A stretch of 10,347 nt of DNA from Caldifarciminota bacterium UBA2202. GTDB lineage: Bacteria > Hydrothermota > 32-111. This document shows, piece after piece, positions 1 to 6,256 of the stretch. The stretch is from positions 1-10,347 of the forward strand of contig DCUY01000041.1 in the NCBI GenBank assembly GCA_002327905.1, written 5' to 3'. The position numbers and the translations under genes were made by a program. How positions within the stretch are numbered: the stretch's first letter is position 1; each line of letters starts with the position of its first letter. The notes below the pieces were generated by a model that saw only the letters and a program-made list of their open reading frames with translations, was not told the DNA's origin and did no database searches.

Positions 1-43
1 AGTGTGTGAGCCGACGCTATGCCCGCGTGCCGCGAGATAAAAC

Positions 44-106
44 GCCGTATGCCGTGTACCGTGTGCCGTATGCCGTATACCGTATACCGTATGCCGTGTG
101 CCGTAT
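44..106 (+). repeat. Tandem array of nine 7-bp units, consensus RCCGTRT
   Basis: Nine uninterrupted heptamers read GCCGTAT, GCCGTGT, ACCGTGT, GCCGTAT, GCCGTAT, ACCGTAT, ACCGTAT, GCCGTGT, GCCGTAT. Variation is confined to A/G at units' positions 1 and 6. The array starts exactly at the CGCCGTA end of block B, which occurs once without expansion in the right-hand repeat copy (10301-10307). This suggests growth by slippage from a seed inside the element. It resembles in form, though not in sequence, the short tandem heptanucleotide repeats known from cyanobacteria. Confidence 0.95.
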
Positions 107-173
107 GCTACACACTTCGACAGACACTTACTGTCAACAAATCTCGGAACGGATACAGTTTTTTCTTTTTCTT

Positions 174-208
174 CAACTATTAACTATCAACCATTAACTA
201 TTAACTCT
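174..208 (+). repeat. AT-rich heptamer array, five units (left)
   Basis: Five consecutive 7-bp units read CAACTAT, TAACTAT, CAACCAT, TAACTAT, TAACTCT. The same family occurs on the opposite strand at 10182-10216, also with five units. It lies on the gene-facing side of the left composite repeat. Bases 209-288, between this array and the end of the alcohol dehydrogenase gene, hold no gene and no convincing hairpin-plus-T-run terminator. Confidence 0.9.
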
Positions 209-288
209 CTCTTTTACCAGCGCACCAGCTAACAATAGCTCTTACTTAAAAAAATTCCTCCCTGTCAATTCAAATATGCTTTATATTT

Positions 289-1425
289 TCATCTGCATTT
301 ATCAAGTATTCTCTCAATGTAATCTCTTGTCAGCACAAGTCCTCTTGAAGGAGCGCACTCCATAATATTGTCAATCAGTTCATCAAAATTCGTTATGTTA
401 TAATATGAGAGTGATGTCGGAGCATTTATTTCTTTGAAAAATTTTTCAAGCATCTCAATTCCGTCATCTGCAGTCTCTTTGTTAAATACATTCTTTGCAA
501 ATTTTTCAAATTTATGTTTAAGATTATTCTTATTCTCCTTCATCCATGCAGGAATAACTATCGAAAGCCCAGCTCCGTGGGGCACATCGTGAAATGCGCT
601 GAGAGAATGCTCTATAAGATGATTCTCAAATTTGAATTTCCCTATCCCTGATGTTGTTATTCCGTTTAAAGCCAAAGATGAAGCCCACATTATATTCGCG
701 CGCGCCTCAATATCATTTAAGTCCTTCATCAGCTTGAATGTGTCTCTTATAACTGTCTTTATAATCGCTTCAGTGAATCCGTCCTGTATAGGGGTATTAT
801 TGTCTTCACTTGTGAAATATCCTTCAATCACATGCGAAATTATATCAACAGAAGCATAAGCAGTGTAATCCTTTGGAAGACTCTTTGTCAGTTCAGGATC
901 AAGTATTGAAACTTTCGGGAAGAGAGGATAACCCTGCGCCCGTATTTTCAGCTTTGTTAAATCATTCTGTATGACTGATATTGAATTCATTTCGCTTCCT
1001 GTCGCCGCAACAGTGAGAACAACCATAATAGGAAGAGCCTTCTCCACTTTTGATTTCATTGTGTAAAAATCCCATGCGTCTCCCTCATAGTAAAATCCTG
1101 CGGCTATCGCCTTTGCAGTGTCTATTACGCTCCCGCCTCCGATTGCGAGAATGAAATCAACTCTATTATCCTTCGCAGTCTTTATTCCTTCATAAACTTT
1201 CTCTATGCGCGGATTCGGCTGAACTCCGCTTAAAATCGTGCAGGAGATATTCTTCTCTTTCAAATGATTGGCGCATCTATCTAAAAGACCGCTCCTCTTT
1301 GCGCTTCCCTTCCCTGTCACTATGAGGCATCTGCTTCCCAAATTCTTCGCCTCTTCTCCTGCCTGATTGACCTTTCCGCCTCCAAATACAATTTTTACGG
1401 GATTATAAAAAACAAAATCATTCAT
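289..1425 (-). CDS. Iron-containing alcohol dehydrogenase (group III, YqhD/butanol dehydrogenase-like)
   Basis: Cytosolic NAD(P)H-dependent oxidoreductase of the Fe-ADH family, interconverting aldehydes or ketones and alcohols. The 378 residues are full length for the family. The N-terminal dinucleotide-binding half carries GGGK at 15-18 and GGGSVIDTAKA at 97-107, with ATGSE at 141-145. The C-terminal metal-binding half keeps all four expected ligands, by alignment to FucO and YqhD from memory: D194 and H198 (DIISH), H269 (ENHLIEH) and H283 (DVPHGAG). The start is supported by AGGAG at 1436-1432, 6 nt upstream; a second ATG 4 nt earlier runs straight into a stop. The gene is divergent from the GlcD-type gene. 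Substrate is not certain: the family covers lactaldehyde, butanol, glycerol-type and 4-hydroxybutyrate enzymes. The metal may be Fe2+ or Zn2+. Confidence 0.93.
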   Translation of the reverse strand: MNDFVFYNPVKIVFGGGKVNQAGEEAKNLGSRCLIVTGKGSAKRSGLLDRCANHLKEKNISCTILSGVQPNPRIEKVYEGIKTAKDNRVDFILAIGGGSVIDTAKAIAAGFYYEGDAWDFYTMKSKVEKALPIMVVLTVAATGSEMNSISVIQNDLTKLKIRAQGYPLFPKVSILDPELTKSLPKDYTAYASVDIISHVIEGYFTSEDNNTPIQDGFTEAIIKTVIRDTFKLMKDLNDIEARANIMWASSLALNGITTSGIGKFKFENHLIEHSLSAFHDVPHGAGLSIVIPAWMKENKNNLKHKFEKFAKNVFNKETADDGIEMLEKFFKEINAPTSLSYYNITNFDELIDNIMECAPSRGLVLTRDYIERILDKCR

Positions 1426-1431
1426 TCATTT

Positions 1432-1436
1432 CTCCT
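1432..1436 (-). promoter_or_regulatory. Ribosome binding site AGGAG for the alcohol dehydrogenase
   Basis: AGGAG on the minus strand lies 6 nt before the ATG at 1425. It favours this ATG over the out-of-frame ATG at 1429-1427, which would terminate after three codons. Confidence 0.7.
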
Positions 1437-1444
1437 TTTCATTA

Positions 1445-1472
1445 ATAATATCATTCATAATTCAAAAATCAA
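1445..1472 (-). promoter_or_regulatory. Possible promoter for the alcohol dehydrogenase
   Basis: On the minus strand, TTGATT (1472-1467) is separated by 16 nt from TATTAT (1450-1445). Four of six and five of six bases match the sigma-70 boxes. It would give a leader of roughly a dozen bases holding the AGGAG site. The region is AT-rich, so chance matches are possible. Confidence 0.4.
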
Positions 1473-1488
1473 TAGAGAGTTCTCGGAC

Positions 1489-1516
1489 TTGACAATTTTT
1501 AAGGAACATATAACAT
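1489..1516 (+). promoter_or_regulatory. Possible promoter for the GlcD-type gene, implying a leaderless mRNA
   Basis: A perfect TTGACA (1489-1494) is followed after 16 nt by TAACAT (1511-1516), four of six matches to the -10 box. The ATG at 1523 lies only 6 nt beyond the -10 box, where transcription would normally start. The only Shine-Dalgarno-like bases, AAGGA at 1501-1505, are 17 nt upstream of the ATG, too far to work normally, and lie inside the promoter spacer. An alternative TATAAC at 1509-1514 has a short 14-nt spacer. Confidence 0.45.
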
Positions 1517-1522
1517 AGTAAT

Positions 1523-2908
1523 ATGGATTTAATAAAATTATTTTCAGATATTCTGCCGGCTGTAAGAATTATCTCAAAGGATGACCTCCTTGAAAAATAT
1601 TCGACTGACGAATCTCTGATTCACTTCTCCCAGCCATTGATTGCATTGCTTCCGAAGAGCACAGAGGAGATTTCAAAGATTCTCAAAACCGCTTATGACA
1701 ATGATGTGACTATTGTTCCACGCGGTCTCGGGACGGGGCTGTCAGGCGGAGCAATACCTGTAAAACCTTCCGTAATTGTATCAACCGAACTGATGAATAA
1801 TATAATTGAAATTGATAGAGAGAATATGATGGTTGTTACAGAACCGGGCGTTATTACAGGAGAGCTTCAGAGAGCAGTCGAATCTGCCGGGCTTTTTTAT
1901 CCTCCCGACCCTGCATCACTCGATTCATGCTCCATAGGAGGCAATGTCGCTGAATCATCAGGCGGTCCGTCTGCAGTCAAATACGGAACAACGCGCGACT
2001 ATGTGAGGGGAATAGAGTTCGTCACTCCGAACGGCACTGTTATGAATTTCGGAGGAAAGGTGAGAAAGGACGCAACAGGATATAATATAAAGGACCTTCT
2101 TATAGGTTCTGAGGGAACACTCGGAATAATTACGAAACTCACTCTCTCATTAATTCCGCTTCCCAAATTCAAATATGACATGCTGATTGCATTTGACTCT
2201 ATTGATGCTGCTGTTAAAGGAGTTATTGAAATTTTAAAAAGCAGTATTAAGCCATCAACAATAGAATTTATGGAGAAGAGAGCAATAGAGGCGGCTAAGG
2301 AATTCTTGGGAAATGAGATGCCTGTTCAAAGAGGAGAGGCGCATCTTTTGATACGGCTTGACGGAGACAATGTTGATGAAATAGAGGAGAGGATGCTTTC
2401 TGCATCAGAGCTTGTTAAGAGGCTCACTCTGCATGAAATACTTGTAGCAGAGAATGCCGCACAGCAGGAAAAATTATGGAAAGGAAGAAGGTCTCTTCAT
2501 GATGCAATGATGGAAATGTCCGTGAAGAGAGAGAGAGAGGATGTCGTTGTGCCTATAAGCAGACTGCCGGAACTTATAATGGAGGTGCACAAGCTTGAGG
2601 AGAAATTCAATGTGCCTATTATATCCTTCGGACATGCGGGAGACGGGAATGTGCATATAAACATAATAAAGACAAAGGGTGACACAGGCGAGTTTGACAG
2701 ATATATTAATGAAATAAACACCGGCATTCTTGAAACAGCAGTTAAGCTCGGAGGAAAATTGTCAGGCGAACACGGAATAGGGCTGTTCAAAAAGGAATTT
2801 ATGCATCTTGTCTTCACTAAGGAGGAGATGAGACTGCAGAGGGAGATAAAGAGAGTCTTTGACCCGAAAAATCTTTTTAACCCGGAGAAGATGTTTCCAA
2901 ATGAATAA
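1523..2908 (+). CDS. FAD-linked 2-hydroxyacid dehydrogenase, GlcD/D-lactate dehydrogenase family
   Basis: Flavoenzyme that oxidises a D-2-hydroxyacid (glycolate, D-lactate or a related acid) to the 2-oxoacid. The 461 residues fit the GlcD family. The PCMH-type FAD domain shows PRGLGTGLSGG at 67-77, SIGGNVAESSGG at 137-148 and GSEGTLGIITK at 195-205. The C-terminal FAD-oxidase domain shows the metal-site signature HAGDGNVH (H371, H378), GEHGIG with E416 and H417, and the family-typical ending FDPKNLFNPEKMFP. The start is fixed: an in-frame stop lies at 1511-1513 and no other start codon intervenes. No GlcE or GlcF subunit is next to it, so it may act alone or pass electrons to an electron-transfer flavoprotein or quinone elsewhere; that is inference. 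It overlaps the next gene by 8 bp. A run of seven AG dinucleotides lies inside the frame at 2526-2539. Exact substrate is unknown. Confidence 0.92.
   Translation: MDLIKLFSDILPAVRIISKDDLLEKYSTDESLIHFSQPLIALLPKSTEEISKILKTAYDNDVTIVPRGLGTGLSGGAIPVKPSVIVSTELMNNIIEIDRENMMVVTEPGVITGELQRAVESAGLFYPPDPASLDSCSIGGNVAESSGGPSAVKYGTTRDYVRGIEFVTPNGTVMNFGGKVRKDATGYNIKDLLIGSEGTLGIITKLTLSLIPLPKFKYDMLIAFDSIDAAVKGVIEILKSSIKPSTIEFMEKRAIEAAKEFLGNEMPVQRGEAHLLIRLDGDNVDEIEERMLSASELVKRLTLHEILVAENAAQQEKLWKGRRSLHDAMMEMSVKREREDVVVPISRLPELIMEVHKLEEKFNVPIISFGHAGDGNVHINIIKTKGDTGEFDRYINEINTGILETAVKLGGKLSGEHGIGLFKKEFMHLVFTKEEMRLQREIKRVFDPKNLFNPEKMFPNE
2884..2890 (+). promoter_or_regulatory. Ribosome binding site GGAGAAG inside the end of the GlcD-type gene
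   Basis: GGAGAAG ends 10 nt before the ATG at 2901. It supports starting the secreted-protein gene there, directly at a signal peptide, rather than at the in-frame ATG at 2859, which would put a charged 14-residue stretch before the signal peptide. Confidence 0.45.
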
Positions 2909-3713
2909 AAAAATTATCATTGCTCTAATCCTTCTCTCTTCAATCGCATTTTATGCGCAGGCAGTCATGTTTGCTCCGAAGGACATTAGAAAGGCGGTTA
3001 TGAATGACATTTCAAATGCAAATAAATCCGTATTGATTTTGACTGACATTGTCTCTGACTCTGATATTGCGGATTCAATTATAAAGAGCAAAGAGGCGGG
3101 AATTGAAGTGACAGTCATAGTTAATTCTTCATCATTGGATAAAAACTATTCTCTTCATAAAATGCTTTTCAACAGCGGAGTCAAACTCTTATCATTCAAT
3201 TCGGATTACTCCTTAAATAACACTATTATAATTACTGATGAAAAAAACATATTGATAGGTTCATTCCCTCTTTCACTGGAAAAATACTTTCATAATGATT
3301 TCTGCGTTAGAGTGAGTGACAGGGAATCTGCAGATTCATGCATATCCAGATTCAGGGCATTCGAATCAAAATCTGAAGCATACTCTCTTGTGGCGGACAC
3401 TCTTGAATTTGATGATATAGCCGGCAAAATGAAGGATTATGCAAATAAAGAGGTGTTCATAAACGGATATGTGAGTGATGTTTCAAAATCAGGAAAATCC
3501 AATACTTATTTTTTAAAGATGAAGAAGGGAAAGAATGTCCTCACAATAGTATTCTTTGATTCATTCGTCAAAGCTCTCGAGAAAAAGTCGGTTTCACCTA
3601 TGTATTTCAAAAACAAGGATATTCTGATAAACGGACTTCTGATAAATCATGAAAAATACGGATTTGAAATCATACCCTCGGATGTCTCTCAGATAAAAAT
3701 CTACATTGACTAA
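2901..3713 (+). CDS. Secreted protein: degenerate phospholipase D-like domain plus probable OB fold
   Basis: The 270-residue product starts with a Sec signal peptide: Lys at 3-4, a hydrophobic stretch at 5-18, and a likely cleavage after AQA at 19-21. There is no lipobox, so it is probably periplasmic or extracellular. Residues 25-155 look like a single PLD-superfamily half. The catalytic HxK(x4)D(x6)GS motif is recognisable by spacing at 106-121, but His is N106 and Lys is T108; D113, G120 and S121 remain. Phospholipase or nuclease activity is therefore unlikely. Residues about 183-268 show alternating beta strands (EVFINGYVSDV, TYFLKM, LTIVFF, DILINGLLI, GFEIIP), resembling the nucleic-acid-binding OB fold found in some secreted nucleases. 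The start is chosen for the signal peptide and the GGAGAAG upstream. It overlaps the GlcD-type gene by 8 bp, suggesting coupled translation, and meets the AsmA-like gene tail to tail. Function is unknown. Confidence 0.8.
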   Translation: MNKKIIIALILLSSIAFYAQAVMFAPKDIRKAVMNDISNANKSVLILTDIVSDSDIADSIIKSKEAGIEVTVIVNSSSLDKNYSLHKMLFNSGVKLLSFNSDYSLNNTIIITDEKNILIGSFPLSLEKYFHNDFCVRVSDRESADSCISRFRAFESKSEAYSLVADTLEFDDIAGKMKDYANKEVFINGYVSDVSKSGKSNTYFLKMKKGKNVLTIVFFDSFVKALEKKSVSPMYFKNKDILINGLLINHEKYGFEIIPSDVSQIKIYID

Positions 3714-6256
3714 AACTTGAAGAGATTGTTCATCTCTTCAATCAAATCATTTACAGCATCATTTGTCTGATTCTTAAGATACTCCCCCACAGAATTGTAA
3801 GTAATTGCCACTCTGGGTTTGGAGTATGTGCCTAAAACATCAAAATCCACTATTATTGAATCGCTCTCATAATTCGCCATTCTCAATATTTTTTCAAGAA
3901 GACCCGTATCCGCAATCCTCATGTCAATCACATACTTTCCTTTTAGATTCATATTTTTATTGAAATCCACTCTCCCGCTGTAATCAAGAGAATGTCCGTT
4001 CTTCTCCATTGTAAAGTCATCGAATTTCACCCTCTGAGAATCAACATTGAAATCCCCGTACATATCGTCAAAAAAGAATGTGTCGGAGAGAGGGAGTTTG
4101 AGAACCTTTGAAATATTGGAAATTATTTCAGGCATGAGAAGCCATCCGTCCTTCGCCTCCACAATAATATCTCCCTTTACAGTCTCCTTCACTTTGTGTT
4201 GTAAAAATGTCAAATCGCTCTTTAAATCCACTTTTGCGCCTATTGTGAACGGGACAAATTTGTTCTTTGTCAGAAATTCGTTTATATCAACTTTCTTGCT
4301 CTCAATCTTTGAATGTATAAGTCCGTTCTTCTCGGAATAATATTCGACATTTCCATTTATTTTTCCTTTCATAATATCGGCTTTTATAGGATACGCAAAA
4401 ATATCTCCGTTCGCTATCTTTATGACAAGCTCCCCGTTTCGTATGTCCTCAGATTTGAATATCATTCTGTCAAAAAATCCCTTTATTTCTCCCTTATATC
4501 TTTTATCTATCTTTGGGGGTTCCGACTTTACAGTTTCGTTTTCTTTCGGCTTCTTGGGAACAAATATAGAATCATAATTAAAAAATGCGAAATCCACATT
4601 TCCTGATATTATATCCTCTTTTTCTCCTTTATTGAAAATTAGGTTCTTTGCTGTTCCGTCAATATTGTTTCCCGCAAAAACCAAAGATGATAATTTCATA
4701 TTCTTTCCATTTTCAATTTCGAGGCCGTCAAAACTTATATCAATAGTGTCATTCAGATTCTTTTCAGTAAAATTCCCGACACTTCCGCTCGCATTTACAG
4801 TATATTCATTATTCCCGTAATTATACTTCAGATTTGCGTTTATCTCTCCTTTTCCTGTCATGCTCTTTTTGTAATAATTTAGGTCAAGTTTTGAAAGAGT
4901 CGTTGCAACAATCTCCTTCTTTGCATAATCTCCCTTAAAAAAGATATTCCCGTCTATCCCTCTTCCATTAAGACTCATTGAGCCTATTATTTTGTTAAAC
5001 TCTGCTTTTATTTCAAAACTTTTTATTTCTGCGATAATTGAATCCTTAATTATGTACGCTTCTCCGCATGTTACTCTGTGTTTTCCTGAAGATATCAGTG
5101 AATCCAAATTGAGAATATTGGATAGAGATATTGATATCTCGCTGTTAGATGCAATTCTGCCGTCAATTGTATATTCAAGTCCACTAATATTATCAGTGAT
5201 TTTACTTATAGGAATTCCTTTTGATGTTATTTTTGCCTTGAGAGTATCATTGAACAGCATTTTATAATCTGCTATAAAAATGAATTCTATTGGCAGTGAG
5301 TCAATTATCCAGTTTGAACTGACTACAAAATGGTTGCCCTGCTTGTTAATGAATGATAAATCTTCAAGAAGCAAATTATAGCTTTTGAAGTTAACCTGCA
5401 CTGACTTCGGATCCAATTGAAAAGAATCAATAAGCGACTCATATTGAGAATCCATAGGCGATTTTGAGTGATATATGCCTTTTACAAAATAATCGAATCC
5501 GCCTTTAAAATCAAAAGAATCTATGCTTGCGAATTTATTTATTAAATAATTTGTTGAATCAATTGTTCCGAAAATACTGTATGAATATTCTCCGTCAGTC
5601 TCTTTTACCTTTGCGTTGGCAGTGAAATACTTTGTTGAAAGAACTGTTTTCTCCAATTCAAGACCGGTCTCATAAGCTCCTGTCAATGAAACTGTCATCA
5701 GGTTAAAGTCCTTAAGGTATTTTATGTCGGATTTGAGCGTCAGATTTCCGGTAAATGCAATTTTTTTGTCTATGTTCACAAACATTAAGCCATTGACTGA
5801 ATTGATAGAAAGAGTGTCGTATTTGACCTCTCCGTTAATTATTTTTAATGTTGTAGTCAGAAGTATTCCGGAATCTTTCTTTTCAGAACTCACAGTATCA
5901 CTGCTCTCTGTTTTATAGATTGTCAGTATAGGGGTGTCCAATAACAAATTGCTCAGCTCAAATTTTTTCTGAAGAGCTAAGAATGGATTTAAGATGATGC
6001 TTACTTTTTTGCATGTTAAGAAAAATTCTTTTGATCTGATTGATATATTCCCCAGCTCCGCAGAGAGAGTGAATAATCCTATTTTATACTGAGAATTGTC
6101 GAATTTAACTTCATATCCGCTCTTTGCCGCAATCTCCATTATTTTATTGTTTATGTTTTCAGTGCTAAGCTGTGTCTTTACGAGTATGTAAAATCCCAAT
6201 GAAAGAATGATTATAATTACAGCGAATACTGCCAGCCCTACAGCAAATTTTTTCAT
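3710..6256 (-). CDS. AsmA/TamB-like envelope protein with N-terminal membrane anchor
   Basis: The 848-residue protein has a single N-terminal transmembrane segment (about 5-27, after MKK), with the rest expected in the periplasm. The body is long, beta-rich and low in Cys, as in AsmA-like proteins. An early segment (about 55-115, repeated ELGNISIRSKEF / LSNLLLDTPILTIYK pattern) is typical of the AsmA N-terminus. The C-terminal part (about 690-820), ending with LGTYSKPRVAITYN, matches the usual AsmA-like C-terminal region. A charged amphipathic tail follows. Known AsmA-family proteins bridge the periplasm and are implicated in phospholipid transport and outer-membrane assembly; applying that here is inference. 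The start overlaps the cyclase gene by four bases (ATGA, 6256-6253); only a weak GGA precedes it, so translational coupling is likely. Its stop overlaps the stop of the convergent gene. The central part is divergent and I cannot assign a subfamily. Confidence 0.82.
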   Translation of the reverse strand: MKKFAVGLAVFAVIIIILSLGFYILVKTQLSTENINNKIMEIAAKSGYEVKFDNSQYKIGLFTLSAELGNISIRSKEFFLTCKKVSIILNPFLALQKKFELSNLLLDTPILTIYKTESSDTVSSEKKDSGILLTTTLKIINGEVKYDTLSINSVNGLMFVNIDKKIAFTGNLTLKSDIKYLKDFNLMTVSLTGAYETGLELEKTVLSTKYFTANAKVKETDGEYSYSIFGTIDSTNYLINKFASIDSFDFKGGFDYFVKGIYHSKSPMDSQYESLIDSFQLDPKSVQVNFKSYNLLLEDLSFINKQGNHFVVSSNWIIDSLPIEFIFIADYKMLFNDTLKAKITSKGIPISKITDNISGLEYTIDGRIASNSEISISLSNILNLDSLISSGKHRVTCGEAYIIKDSIIAEIKSFEIKAEFNKIIGSMSLNGRGIDGNIFFKGDYAKKEIVATTLSKLDLNYYKKSMTGKGEINANLKYNYGNNEYTVNASGSVGNFTEKNLNDTIDISFDGLEIENGKNMKLSSLVFAGNNIDGTAKNLIFNKGEKEDIISGNVDFAFFNYDSIFVPKKPKENETVKSEPPKIDKRYKGEIKGFFDRMIFKSEDIRNGELVIKIANGDIFAYPIKADIMKGKINGNVEYYSEKNGLIHSKIESKKVDINEFLTKNKFVPFTIGAKVDLKSDLTFLQHKVKETVKGDIIVEAKDGWLLMPEIISNISKVLKLPLSDTFFFDDMYGDFNVDSQRVKFDDFTMEKNGHSLDYSGRVDFNKNMNLKGKYVIDMRIADTGLLEKILRMANYESDSIIVDFDVLGTYSKPRVAITYNSVGEYLKNQTNDAVNDLIEEMNNLFKF

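Larger units (their letters stand above)
1..208 (+). repeat. Left copy of a modular intergenic repeat
   Basis: This non-coding stretch shares several blocks, in inverted orientation, with the right end of the window. Block A (1-15) is a perfect 15-bp inverse of 10282-10296. Block B (33-49, CGAGATAA-NN-CGCCGTA) matches 10301-10317 at 15 of 17 bases. Block E (109-119) matches 10269-10279 at 10 of 11. Block C (132-158) matches 10230-10256 at 26 of 27. Block D is the AT-rich heptamer array at 174-208, the same family as 10182-10216. The order here is A, B, 7-bp array, E, C, a T-rich run (159-170), D. The copy may begin upstream of the window, since block A starts at base 1. I see no coding potential; the open frame across it is only the translation of the tandem repeat. 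Whether it is a dispersed genomic repeat is inference from having two copies here. Confidence 0.85.

Noticed and set aside
44..106. CRISPR-like array
   Set aside because: The units are 7 bp with no spacers; it is a simple tandem repeat.
6..197. Open frame of 63 codons in the left repeat
   Set aside because: It is the translation of the heptamer array (YAVYR-type repeats) with no ribosome binding site; not a gene.
209..288. Intrinsic terminator for the alcohol dehydrogenase
   Set aside because: There is a run of seven T on the minus strand (253-247 region) but no stable hairpin before it; only a 4-bp AGCT pairing lies beyond it.
2859..2900. Earlier in-frame ATG for the secreted protein
   Set aside because: It would place charged residues before a clear signal peptide and overlap the GlcD-type gene by 50 bp; ATG at 2901 has a better site and context.
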